Positions 18,137 to 26,422 of a stretch of 64,000 nucleotides of DNA are shown here, in pieces (the first letter of the stretch is position 1; each line of letters opens with the position of its first letter). Both the position numbers and the translations under genes were made by a program. The notes under the pieces are model-generated. The model saw nothing but the letters and a program-made list of their open reading frames with translations, did not search any database and was not told where the DNA came from. Location: contig NZ_NEGZ01000001.1 in NCBI RefSeq assembly GCF_002127585.1, positions 427,321 to 491,320 on the forward strand, given 5' to 3'. Origin of the DNA: Janthinobacterium sp. GW458P (GTDB taxonomy: Bacteria > Pseudomonadota > Gammaproteobacteria > Burkholderiales > Burkholderiaceae_D).

Positions 18137-19405
18137 CTAGTGCTTCAAGCCGCGCCAGCCGATGTCGCGGCGGTATTGTGCGCCATCGAAATGGATTTTT
18201 TCCACGGTTTCATACGCCTGCTTCTGCGCCATCTTGATGCTGTCGCCCAGGCCGACCACGCACAGCACGCGCCCGCCGTTGGTGACCAGGCGCTCGCCCT
18301 CGATGCGGGTGCCCGCATGGAAGGTGACGGAGTCGGCGGTTTCGGCCGGGATGTCGCCGATGGGCGTGCCCTTGACGGGATCGTCCGGGTAGCCGGCGGC
18401 GGCCATGACGACGCCAACGGCCGTGCGGCGGTCCCATTCCAGTTCCACGGCGTCCAGGGTGCCGTTGACGGCGTGCTCCATGACGGTGACCAGGTCGGTC
18501 TTCAGGCGCGCCATGATGGGCTGCGTTTCCGGGTCGCCCATGCGGCAGTTGAATTCCAGCGTCTTTGGCGTGCCCTTGTCGTCGATCATCAGGCCGGCGT
18601 ACAGGAAGCCCGTGAACGTGATGCCGTCCTTGGCCATGCCCTGGATGGTCGGCACGATGATCTCGCGCATGACGCGCGCATGCATGGCCGGCGTGACGAT
18701 CGGCGCCGGCGAATACGCGCCCATGCCGCCCGTGTTCGGACCCTGGTCATGGTCCTTCAGGCGTTTATGGTCCTGGCTGGTGGCCAGCGGCAGGATGTTC
18801 TTGCCGTCGCACATGACGATGAAGCTCGCTTCTTCGCCGGCGAGGAATTCCTCGATGACGATGCGCGCGCCGGCGTCGCCGAACTGGTTATCGGACAGCA
18901 TCATGTCGACCGCCTGGTGCGCTTCTTCCAGGGTCATGGCAACGACCACGCCCTTGCCGGCGGCCAGGCCGTCGGCCTTGATGACGATAGGCGCGCCCAT
19001 GGCGTCGACGTAGGCATGCGCGGGAGCGACGTCTGAAAACGTCTGGTAGGCCGCCGTCGGGATGCCGTGGCGCTGCATGAAGGCCTTGGCGAAGTCCTTC
19101 GACGATTCCAGCTGCGCCGCTTCTTTGGTCGGGCCGAAGATTTTCAGGCCGCGCGAGCGGAACAGGTTGACGATGCCGGCTGCCAGTGGCACTTCCGGGC
19201 CGACGACGGTCAGGCCGATGTGTTCCTGCTGAACGAAATCGGCCAGCAATTGCGGGTCGCTGATGTCGAGATTGACCAGGCGCGCATCGCGCGCGGTGCC
19301 GCCGTTGCCCGGCGCGACATACACCATCTGTATGCGTTCGGACTGGGCCAGTTTCCAGGCCAGGGCGTGTTCGCGGCCGCCAGAGCCGACTACCAGAATT
19401 TTCAT
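18137..19405 (-). CDS. purD: Phosphoribosylamine-glycine ligase PurD
   Basis: A 422-residue ATP-grasp enzyme (GAR synthetase), the usual length, catalysing the second step of purine synthesis. It begins MKILVVGSGGREHALAWKLA, carries IKADGLAAGKGVVVA and GPNTGGMGAYSPAP, and has the metal site LEFNCRMGDPETQ. It ends GAQYRRDIGWRGLKH. It is transcribed with yebC upstream (60 bases, containing a hairpin). Confidence 0.96.
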   Translation of the reverse strand: MKILVVGSGGREHALAWKLAQSERIQMVYVAPGNGGTARDARLVNLDISDPQLLADFVQQEHIGLTVVGPEVPLAAGIVNLFRSRGLKIFGPTKEAAQLESSKDFAKAFMQRHGIPTAAYQTFSDVAPAHAYVDAMGAPIVIKADGLAAGKGVVVAMTLEEAHQAVDMMLSDNQFGDAGARIVIEEFLAGEEASFIVMCDGKNILPLATSQDHKRLKDHDQGPNTGGMGAYSPAPIVTPAMHARVMREIIVPTIQGMAKDGITFTGFLYAGLMIDDKGTPKTLEFNCRMGDPETQPIMARLKTDLVTVMEHAVNGTLDAVELEWDRRTAVGVVMAAAGYPDDPVKGTPIGDIPAETADSVTFHAGTRIEGERLVTNGGRVLCVVGLGDSIKMAQKQAYETVEKIHFDGAQYRRDIGWRGLKH

Positions 19406-19432
19406 AGGGACCGTTCGTTCAGTGTGGGTTGC

Positions 19433-19451
19433 AGGGCGGCGCTGCCGCCCT
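19433..19451. other. Small GC-rich hairpin between yebC and purD
   Basis: AGGGCGGC GCT GCCGCCCT, a perfect 8-base stem with a 3-base loop, midway between yebC and purD. Without a T run it may be an attenuator or mRNA-stability element. Confidence 0.45.
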
Positions 19452-19465
19452 TGTGTGCAGAGTGA

Positions 19466-20191
19466 TTAATTCTCAATGAGGGCGTTGGTGAACACTTCCT
19501 GGACATCGTCGAGCAATTCCAGCGCATCGATCAGCTTTTGCATCTTGATGGCGTCTTCGCCCGCATACACGGTTTCCGTCGCCGGCTTCATGATGACTTC
19601 GGCCACTTCGGCCTTGAAGCCGGCCGCTTCCAGCGCTTCCTTGACGGTGGCGAAATCGTGCACGGGGGTCAGCACTTCGAAGCCGCCTTCCTCGTCGGCG
19701 ATGACGTCTTCGGCGCCCGCTTCCAGGGCCGCTTCCATCAGCTTGTCTTCGTCGGTGCCCGGCGCGAACAGCAGCTGGCCGCAGTGCTGGAACATGAAGG
19801 CCACCGAGCCCTCGTTGCCCATGTTGCCGCCATTCTTGTTGAAGGCGTTGCGCACTTCGGCCACCGTGCGTACGCGGTTGTCGGTCATGCATTCGACGAT
19901 GACGGCCGCGCCGCCCACGCCGTAGCCTTCGTAGCGCACTTCTTCGTAGTTGGCGCCATCAACGCCGCCGCTGCCGCGGTTGATCGCGCGCTGGACGTTG
20001 TCTTTTGGCATGTTCGCGTCAGCCGCCTTGTCGACCGCCAGACGCAGACGCGGATTGGCCGCGATATCGGCGCCGCCCATGCGGGCCGCCACCGTGATTT
20101 CCTTGATCAGGCGCGTCCAGATTTTGCCGCGCTTGGCATCGGTGGCAGCCTTTTTATGCTTGATGTTGGCCCATTTGCTATGTCCTGCCAT
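19466..20191 (-). CDS. yebC: YebC/PmpR family regulatory protein
   Basis: A 241-residue YebC (TACO1) protein with the standard start [20 protein letters not shown] and the three-domain pattern ([27 protein letters not shown]-free middle with [32 protein letters not shown] at the end). The family acts as DNA-binding regulators and as factors that relieve ribosome stalling at proline runs. It heads the core operon. Its start faces the phoD gene across 143 bases, where both promoters must lie. Confidence 0.94.
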   Translation of the reverse strand: MAGHSKWANIKHKKAATDAKRGKIWTRLIKEITVAARMGGADIAANPRLRLAVDKAADANMPKDNVQRAINRGSGGVDGANYEEVRYEGYGVGGAAVIVECMTDNRVRTVAEVRNAFNKNGGNMGNEGSVAFMFQHCGQLLFAPGTDEDKLMEAALEAGAEDVIADEEGGFEVLTPVHDFATVKEALEAAGFKAEVAEVIMKPATETVYAGEDAIKMQKLIDALELLDDVQEVFTNALIEN

Positions 20192-20334
20192 GTCGAATCT
20201 TCCTTAGACGGGTGTTCAATTGTGGCCGACATTTTAGCATATCGGCCCCCTGCCAAGCGGCATGCTCCCGTCATCAAGCGGACACAATCTGTTGCTAAAG
20301 TGACGCGCTTTCACCATATTGAGGGCGCGACATC

Positions 20335-22818
20335 ATGGCAAGTCAAATGGACAGGCGGCAATTTCTGAAATTGGGCGGCTTTATTACGGTTTCCGTGGCC
20401 ACCGTCGGCCTTGCCGCCTGCGGCAGCACCGATTACAGCGATCCTGGCGTGCCGCTGGCGTCGGGCAGCGACTGGAAATTCCCGCAAAGCGTAGCCTCGG
20501 GCGACCCGCGTCCGGATAGCGCCATGCTGTGGACGCGCGTCGTGCCAGCCAGTTTCGATGCCGTCGCGCCTGCCGTGGCAGGCAAGTCGGACGTCGCCGT
20601 GCGCCTGATCGTCAGTTCGGCCGACAATACGGCCGGCCTGGGCGGCAACGCGGCCCTGGCCGGCACGCCCATCGTCGATGCGAAATTGCCTCTGAAAGCC
20701 GACTTTGACAACACGCTGCGCCACAAGGTGACGGGCCTGCAGCCGGGCCAGGTGTATTTTTACCAGTTCATCGCCGGCGACGTGCGCTCGAACGTGGGCC
20801 GCTTCAAGACGGCGCCTGCCGCGACCAGCGACGTGCCGCAGCTGCAGTTCGCCTATCTGACGTGCCAGGACTGGAGCATCAACCACTGGGGCGCGCTGTC
20901 GCACATCGCCGCCAATGAATCGCTCGATTTCATCGTCCACCTGGGCGACTACATCTATGAAACGGTGGGCGAAGCCTTCCAGAGCGGTGCCGTGGAAAGC
21001 CGCCACGACCAGCTGAAATTGCCTGACGGCACGTACAAAAGCGGCAACGCCGGCGCAAAATATGCCACCACAGTGGCCGATTACCGCTACCTGTACAAGA
21101 AATACCGCACCGATACGCGCCTGCAAGCCGTGCACGAACGCTTTGCCTTCATCGCCATCTGGGATGACCATGAATTCACGGACGACGCCTGGCAGGATGC
21201 CTCCACCTATGAAGGCATCGCGGCAACGGATGGCAGCGACCTGCACCAGCCGGCCCGCCGCCGCAGCGCCAACCAGGCGTGGTTCGAATACATGCCGGCC
21301 GACGTCACGTTCGATAGCGCCGCGACAACGTTCCAGAACATCCAGATCTACCGCGATTTCCAGTTCGGCAAACTGATGCAGCTGGTGATGACGGACGAGC
21401 GCCTGTACCGCGCCGACCATGCGATCGCCGAGTCGACCATCAACCCGGCCACGGGCAAGCCGCTGGGCAGCATCGGCAGCCGCTACCTGGTGCCGCAAAG
21501 CCTGTTCGACAGCGTGGAGGGGCAGAAAATGGCTGCCGCCACGAAAGCCGGCACTGACCCGCTGGCCGCTGTCGGCATGCTGGGCAGCACGCAGCGCGAC
21601 TGGTGGAAGGGCAAGATGAAGGCGGCGACCTCGACCTGGAAGCTGTGGGGCAATGAGGTGTCATTGTTGCGCATGGGCTTGAACGGCACGGATGCGATCG
21701 CCACCTTGCTGGCATTGAGCGCCATGTCGACAGTAGGCCAATCCATCGCCACGACCTTGCCGCTGGTGGGCGGCAGCGTGCCGCTGGCGTGCGCCATCGT
21801 GGCCGCCTCGACGGCCGGCGCATCGCAGTCCGTGGCGCAGGCGGCGGCCATGGCGATCGCCGGCGCGGCAGCCAACGCCAGCGCGCAGGGCGCAGCGGCC
21901 GTGGGCGCGGGCTTGAGCGCGGCCCAGGCCGGCATCGCGGTGGCTGCCTACAACAGCGCCACGCCTGCGGCCGCCGCGCAAGTGATCGCCTTTGGCTGGA
22001 TCAAGCCAGACGTGCAGGCCAAGGGCGCGGCGTCCAGCTTTGTCGCCGCTTCGGGCCAGCAAGCGGCGCTGGCGCCGTTCTTCACGCGCTTCCTGCTCAA
22101 TTGCGACCAGTGGGACGGCTACAACAGCGAGCGCAAGAATCTGATGGCGCACCTGAAAACAAATGCCATCGGCAACGTGGTGGCCATCACGGGGGATATC
22201 CACTCGTTCTTCGCCGGCACGGTCAGCGACGACTTCGACGCGGCCGGTGGCGGCACGCCCGTCATGGTGGACCTCGTCTCGGCCGGCGTCAGCTCGGATT
22301 CCTTCTTCAGCTACCTGAAGTCGGCTGCCGGCAGCATGGGTGACATCGGCACCCTCGTCAGCTACCCGCTGGCCATTCCCGTCACTGGTCTGGGCACGGT
22401 CAATCTCGACGTCAACCTGCTCGACTACACCATGGGCAAGGCTGTGCCCACCGTCGACAGCCTGCTGGAGCAATTGCGCGTGCAACTGCGCGGCGCCCTG
22501 GCCGCCAAGGGCGTGCCGGAAGCGCAACTCGACGCGACGGTGGCGGCCGTGCAGGCTGGCTTGAAAGCAAGCACTGACTTCAGTGCGACTCTGCTGGGCC
22601 TGGCGCAGCAATTGTCCGGCCTGGGCAACAACCCATGGATCAAGCATCTGAACACGGATGCGCAGGGCTACACGGTGGTCACCTTGACGCCGGGCAAGCT
22701 GGTGGCGCAGTTCAAACAGGTGAATAAACTGATCGGCACGGCGGCGCCTTCGAACGTGATTGCGCGCGTGACGACGGCCACTGTGGCGGCCGGTACGGTG
22801 GGAGTGAATATTTCCTGA
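20335..22818 (+). CDS. phoD: PhoD-like alkaline phosphatase/phosphodiesterase with Ala-rich insertion
   Basis: An 827-residue exported PhoD-family metallophosphatase. The N-terminus has a twin-arginine motif (DRRQFLKLGG) and then LAACG, so it may be a Tat-exported lipoprotein. Catalytic motifs include SGDPRPDSAMLWTRV, FAYLTCQDW, VHLGDYIYE, WDDHEFTDDAW and ITGDIHSFFAG. Between about residues 445 and 575 there is an Ala/Gly-rich hydrophobic insertion, and about 160 residues follow the catalytic core, making it much longer than typical PhoD (about 520-580). It would release phosphate from phosphodiesters or monoesters outside the cytoplasm. Codons for the start: ATG at 20335 or 20347. Confidence 0.85.
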   Translation: MASQMDRRQFLKLGGFITVSVATVGLAACGSTDYSDPGVPLASGSDWKFPQSVASGDPRPDSAMLWTRVVPASFDAVAPAVAGKSDVAVRLIVSSADNTAGLGGNAALAGTPIVDAKLPLKADFDNTLRHKVTGLQPGQVYFYQFIAGDVRSNVGRFKTAPAATSDVPQLQFAYLTCQDWSINHWGALSHIAANESLDFIVHLGDYIYETVGEAFQSGAVESRHDQLKLPDGTYKSGNAGAKYATTVADYRYLYKKYRTDTRLQAVHERFAFIAIWDDHEFTDDAWQDASTYEGIAATDGSDLHQPARRRSANQAWFEYMPADVTFDSAATTFQNIQIYRDFQFGKLMQLVMTDERLYRADHAIAESTINPATGKPLGSIGSRYLVPQSLFDSVEGQKMAAATKAGTDPLAAVGMLGSTQRDWWKGKMKAATSTWKLWGNEVSLLRMGLNGTDAIATLLALSAMSTVGQSIATTLPLVGGSVPLACAIVAASTAGASQSVAQAAAMAIAGAAANASAQGAAAVGAGLSAAQAGIAVAAYNSATPAAAAQVIAFGWIKPDVQAKGAASSFVAASGQQAALAPFFTRFLLNCDQWDGYNSERKNLMAHLKTNAIGNVVAITGDIHSFFAGTVSDDFDAAGGGTPVMVDLVSAGVSSDSFFSYLKSAAGSMGDIGTLVSYPLAIPVTGLGTVNLDVNLLDYTMGKAVPTVDSLLEQLRVQLRGALAAKGVPEAQLDATVAAVQAGLKASTDFSATLLGLAQQLSGLGNNPWIKHLNTDAQGYTVVTLTPGKLVAQFKQVNKLIGTAAPSNVIARVTTATVAAGTVGVNIS

Positions 22819-22842
22819 CCTGTCGCTGGAGTCGGGGCTGGC

Positions 22843-22864
22843 GGCCGGCCTGGAATGGCCGGCC
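22843..22864 (+). terminator. Hairpin after phoD
   Basis: A perfect 8-base inverted repeat GGCCGGCC with a 6-base loop (TGGAAT), 25 bases after the stop. There is no T run. Confidence 0.4.
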
Positions 22865-22898
22865 CGGCAAACTTGTGCTTATCCATTACAATCTGGGC

Positions 22899-23819
22899 AT
22901 GAGCTCCAGTTCCCCGCAAGCATCCCCCGCACCGATTCCCCGTTCCGTCTACCTCGGTGGCCTGGCCATCGCCGTGGGCGGGGCGGTGTTGTTTTCCACC
23001 AAGGCCATCGTCGCCAAGCTGCTGTACCGCTACCAGATCGACGCCGTCACCCTGATCGCCTTCAGGATGATTTTTTCGCTGCCCGTGTTCGCCGTCATTG
23101 CATGCTGGAAAATGCGCACGGAGCCGCCCCTGTCAAACAGCGACCGCTGGCGCCTGGTCGGGCTGGGACTCGTCGGCTATTACCTGTCCAGCTATCTGGA
23201 TTTTCTTGGGTTGCAATACATTTCCGTGGGCCTGGAGCGGCTGATTCTGTTCCTTACGCCCACTTTCGTGCTCCTGATAACCACCGTGTACTTCAAGCAG
23301 ACCATCAGCCGCCTGCAGTGGCTGGCCTTGCTCACCTCATATTGCGGCATCGTGCTGGTGTTCGTGCATGACTTGCAGGGCGGCGCCAGCAATGTGGCCC
23401 TCGGTTCGACCCTCGTGCTGGGCTCGGCCTGCTCGTATGCCGTGTACCTGCTGGGTTCAGGCGAACTGGTGAAACGCATCGGCTCGATGCGCCTGGTCAG
23501 CTACGCGATGTGCGTGGCCAGCTTTGCCTGCATCTTGCAATTTTTCATTTTGCGCCCTGTCGAGCTGCTGATCCAGCCCATGCCCGTGTATGGCTTGTCC
23601 TTGCTCAATGGCATCTTTTGCACGGTGATGCCCGTCTTCATGACGATGATCGCCGTCGAGCGCATCGGCGCGCCCGTCGCCTCGCAGGCAGGCATGATCG
23701 GCCCCGTGTCGACGCTGTTCCTCGGTGCCATGATTCTCGATGAGCCGATTACCAACTGGCAGCTGGCTGGCACCAGCCTGGTATTGGCCGGTATTTACTT
23801 GCTGTCGAAAAAGAAATAA
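22899..23819 (+). CDS. EamA/DMT-family transporter
   Basis: A 306-residue inner-membrane protein with ten predicted helices in two EamA repeats ([20 protein letters not shown] at the start; [20 protein letters not shown]; the second repeat ends [19 protein letters not shown]). The pattern is that of drug/metabolite transporters that export amino acids, nucleosides or other small molecules. I prefer the ATG at 22899 over an upstream GTG at 22875. The substrate is unknown. It shares direction with mgsA and qor downstream. Confidence 0.88.
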   Translation: MSSSSPQASPAPIPRSVYLGGLAIAVGGAVLFSTKAIVAKLLYRYQIDAVTLIAFRMIFSLPVFAVIACWKMRTEPPLSNSDRWRLVGLGLVGYYLSSYLDFLGLQYISVGLERLILFLTPTFVLLITTVYFKQTISRLQWLALLTSYCGIVLVFVHDLQGGASNVALGSTLVLGSACSYAVYLLGSGELVKRIGSMRLVSYAMCVASFACILQFFILRPVELLIQPMPVYGLSLLNGIFCTVMPVFMTMIAVERIGAPVASQAGMIGPVSTLFLGAMILDEPITNWQLAGTSLVLAGIYLLSKKK

Positions 23820-23848
23820 TTCCTTCACTCACTGAAATGGCCCGCACC

Positions 23849-24238
23849 ATGAAAACACGCATCGCCCTGATTGCCCACGACAAGAAAAAAGATGACATGA
23901 TTACCCTGGCGGGCGAATACCTGGATTTCCTCAAGGGTTGCGAACTGTCGGCCACGGGCACCACGGGCGGCCGCCTGATCAACGAGCTGGGCTTGCAGGT
24001 CGAGCGCAAGCATTCCGGCCCGTTCGGCGGCGACTTGCAGATCGGCTCGCTGCTGGTGGAAGGCTTGATCGATTGCGTGATTTTCCTGCGCGACCCGATG
24101 ACGCCGCAGCCGCACGAGCCGGACATCAACGCCCTGGTGCGCGCCTGCGACGTGCACAACGTGGCGTGCGCAACGAATCTGTCGTCGGCGCACCTGGTGC
24201 TGTCGCAACTGCAGGCGCGGGCCGTCGCGGCAGTCTGA
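23849..24238 (+). CDS. mgsA: Methylglyoxal synthase
   Basis: About 129 residues, a single MGS-like domain. It converts dihydroxyacetone phosphate to methylglyoxal and phosphate, a bypass that relieves phosphate-limited glycolysis. Motifs: [14 protein letters not shown] at the start, ATGTTGG phosphate-binding loop, [16 protein letters not shown] with the catalytic Asp, and [15 protein letters not shown]. An ATG at 23837 would add four residues (MART). It is 29 bases downstream of the EamA transporter gene, so probably co-transcribed. Confidence 0.93.
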   Translation: MKTRIALIAHDKKKDDMITLAGEYLDFLKGCELSATGTTGGRLINELGLQVERKHSGPFGGDLQIGSLLVEGLIDCVIFLRDPMTPQPHEPDINALVRACDVHNVACATNLSSAHLVLSQLQARAVAAV

Positions 24239-24271
24239 CGTTTTTCCCGATTCTTCTTCAAGGAGCATATT

Positions 24272-25261
24272 GTGAGCGCAACGATTACCACCAAAGCCAT
24301 CCGCGTACAGCGCGTGGGCGGCCCGGAAGTGATGGAATACGTGGATGTGGAACTGCCGCCGCCCGGTCCTGGCGAGGCGCGCGTCAAGCACGAGGCCATC
24401 GGCCTGAACTTCATCGACGTGTATTTCCGCACGGGCCTGTACCCGCAGCCGCTGCCCAATGGCTTGGGCGTGGAAGGCGCGGGCATCGTCGAGGCGGTGG
24501 GCGAGGGCGTTACCGAAGTGAAAGTTGGCGACAGGGTGGCGTATGCGGCGCGCATCAATGGCGCGTATGCGCAGCAGCGCAATCTGCCTGCGGCCCTGCT
24601 GCTGGTGCTGCCCGAGCGTATCGCTTTCGATACGGCCGCCGCCATGATGCTGCAAGGCTTGACGGTGCAATACCTGTTCCACCGCACGGTGGCCCTGAAG
24701 GCGGGCGACACGGTGCTGTTCCACGCGGCCGCGGGCGGCGTGGGCCTGATCGCCTGCCAGTGGGCGAAAGTGCTGGGCGTGAACCTGATCGGCACGGCCG
24801 GTTCCGATGAAAAGGCGGCCCTGGCCAAGGCGCATGGCGCGGCCCACGTCATCAACTACAACACGGAAAACTTCGTCGAGCGCGTGCGCGAGATCACGGG
24901 CGGCAAGGGCGTTTCCGTGGTCTACGACTCCATCGGCAAGGATACGTTTACGGGTTCGCTCGACTGCCTCGCGCCGCTGGGCATGATGGTCAGCTTCGGC
25001 AATGCGTCCGGTCCCGTGCCGGCCTTCACCCTCAGTGAGCTGGCGTCGCGCGGTTCACTCTTCATCACGCGACCGGCCCTGTTCAGCTATGCCTCGAACC
25101 GCGCGAACCTGGAAGAGATGGCGGCCTCGCTATTCGGCGTCGTCAGCAGCGGCGAAGTGCAGATCGAGATCAATCAGCGCTACAGCCTGGCCAATATCGC
25201 CCAGGCCCACGCGGACCTGGAAGGGCGCAAGACGACCGGCTCGACCATCATCGTGCCATGA
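24272..25261 (+). CDS. qor: NADPH:quinone oxidoreductase (zeta-crystallin type)
   Basis: A 329-residue medium-chain dehydrogenase/reductase. It has an N-terminal GroES-like domain (PPPGPGEARVKHEAIGLNFI; GLGVEGAGIVEAVG) and a Rossmann domain with VLFHAAAGGVGLIACQWAK. It lacks the zinc ligands of alcohol dehydrogenases, as expected for quinone reductases. The start is GTG with an AGGAG site 6 bases upstream; no better ATG exists. It reduces quinones or enals with NADPH, which fits a detoxification role near methylglyoxal synthase (inference). Confidence 0.92.
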   Translation: MSATITTKAIRVQRVGGPEVMEYVDVELPPPGPGEARVKHEAIGLNFIDVYFRTGLYPQPLPNGLGVEGAGIVEAVGEGVTEVKVGDRVAYAARINGAYAQQRNLPAALLLVLPERIAFDTAAAMMLQGLTVQYLFHRTVALKAGDTVLFHAAAGGVGLIACQWAKVLGVNLIGTAGSDEKAALAKAHGAAHVINYNTENFVERVREITGGKGVSVVYDSIGKDTFTGSLDCLAPLGMMVSFGNASGPVPAFTLSELASRGSLFITRPALFSYASNRANLEEMAASLFGVVSSGEVQIEINQRYSLANIAQAHADLEGRKTTGSTIIVP

Positions 25262-25377
25262 GCGGCGGCAGCGAAAGAGACGGCACGCCGAAGTTCGGCC
25301 GCCTGCTGATCGTGCTGTTATTGGCCGTGGCCCTGATCGGCGCGCTGACCTTTGCCGCCGAGGCGTATTATTCATAG
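25258..25377 (+). CDS. 39-residue single-pass membrane protein
   Basis: A short frame starting with ATG that overlaps the qor stop by four bases (ATGA). The product has a polar start (MSGGSERDGTPKFGR), one hydrophobic helix (LLIVLLLAVALIGALTFAA) and ends EAYYS. Translational coupling to qor and the terminator 22 bases downstream argue that it is a real gene. No function can be proposed. Confidence 0.65.
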   Translation: MSGGSERDGTPKFGRLLIVLLLAVALIGALTFAAEAYYS

Positions 25378-25398
25378 GCATAAAACAGACATGAAAAA

Positions 25399-25435
25399 AC
25401 CGGCTGGCACATTGCTGCACCAGCCGGTCTTTTTT
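25399..25435 (+). terminator. Rho-independent terminator of the EamA-mgsA-qor run
   Basis: Stem ACCGGCTGG / CCAGCCGGT (9 bases, perfect) with a 12-base loop, followed by seven T after one C. A run of six A precedes it, so it may work in both directions. Confidence 0.9.
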
Positions 25436-25455
25436 TAAATTACTCCGGACTTCTC

Positions 25456-25573
25456 GCGCCTGACAAAACCGTAGCGAGCGGAAGGGAGCTGCGGTCGAGA
25501 AGCGCAACTGTACGAAGGTACAGTGAGCATCGCAGGCCGTAGATCGCGACGCGCAGTAGGTTTTGGCTGGCGC
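25456..25573. repeat. 118-bp imperfect palindromic intergenic element
   Basis: The ends are inverted (GCGCCTGACAAAACC against GGTTTTGGCTGGCGC) and the centre is a perfect hairpin CTGTAC GAAG GTACAG. The whole element could fold into a long cruciform or stem. It lies between convergent qor and DUF4136 genes and ends two bases from the DUF4136 stop. It has the form of an ERIC/REP-like dispersed repeat; only one copy is seen in this window. Confidence 0.6.
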
Positions 25574-25575
25574 TT

Positions 25576-26205
25576 TCAGTCTATCTTGACTTCGACCTTG
25601 CGCGGCACGCCGCTCTGACCGGGGAAATCGGCAAAGGCGCTGGCCACCATGGCCGGCATCACTTGCGACGTGGCGCGCTTGTTGCTTGTCGATTGCACGG
25701 TCACGTCGTACAGTTTCTTGCCGCTGCGGTCATTGATCGTCACGCGCAATTCGCGTTCGTACTTATGGCGTACGCTCTCTTCCATTTCCAGCGGGCCATA
25801 CCAGTAGGGGTTATAGCCAAAGCGGCCATAGCCTGGCCAGGCGCCATAGCGATATCCGTAGCGGCCTGGCCAGTAGCCGGGGCCATACCAGAATGGGTCC
25901 GAAGCTTGCAGTACGCGCTCAGGATAGTCGACGGTGGAAAAATTCATGGCCACGCGCAAATTGGCCGCCGCAGGGCCCGAAGCTTCGCCGAAGCCGTGTT
26001 TGGCCAGTTCCGCGCGCACCAGGTTCTGGTAGCTGCGATACTCCAGGGTGTCGTCTTCCGCCACTGGCGCCTCGAATACATATGATTTGTCCTGCAACTG
26101 TGCGGGCCATTCGTGGAAGGCCGTCACGTCGCTGCGTATGGTGGTGGCGCAGCCGGTCAGCAACACGGTCAATGCGGCCATCATAATGGTGAGATATCGT
26201 TTCAT
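25576..26205 (-). CDS. DUF4136 domain lipoprotein
   Basis: A 209-residue predicted lipoprotein. The signal peptide ends in the lipobox LLTGC (Cys at residue 19). The body matches the DUF4136 layout: a YVFEAP strand near residue 42, a central Tyr/Gly/Pro/Trp-rich segment (WPGRYGYRYGAWPGYGRFGY) and a C-terminal VTINDRSGKKLYDVTVQS. DUF4136 proteins are envelope lipoproteins of unknown role. A good AAGGAG ribosome site lies 8 bases upstream of the ATG. Monocistronic, convergent with qor. Confidence 0.85.
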   Translation of the reverse strand: MKRYLTIMMAALTVLLTGCATTIRSDVTAFHEWPAQLQDKSYVFEAPVAEDDTLEYRSYQNLVRAELAKHGFGEASGPAAANLRVAMNFSTVDYPERVLQASDPFWYGPGYWPGRYGYRYGAWPGYGRFGYNPYWYGPLEMEESVRHKYERELRVTINDRSGKKLYDVTVQSTSNKRATSQVMPAMVASAFADFPGQSGVPRKVEVKID

Positions 26206-26422
26206 TGCATGATCTCCTTAGATAAGCTGCAATTCATTGTTGGTAGACGCAATTCATCGCCTAGTATTATAAGAATAGTTCTATTTGTTTCCATTCATTA
26301 TTACAGAATGTTACCTGGTATGTCGGCGTGTAAGGGAATCCAACATTCCTGAGCCGAATCGCGACTATCGGGGTCGGGTGTTGGTAAAATAGGCTTTTGC
26401 CTCCGCTCCCACCCAAATCCCT

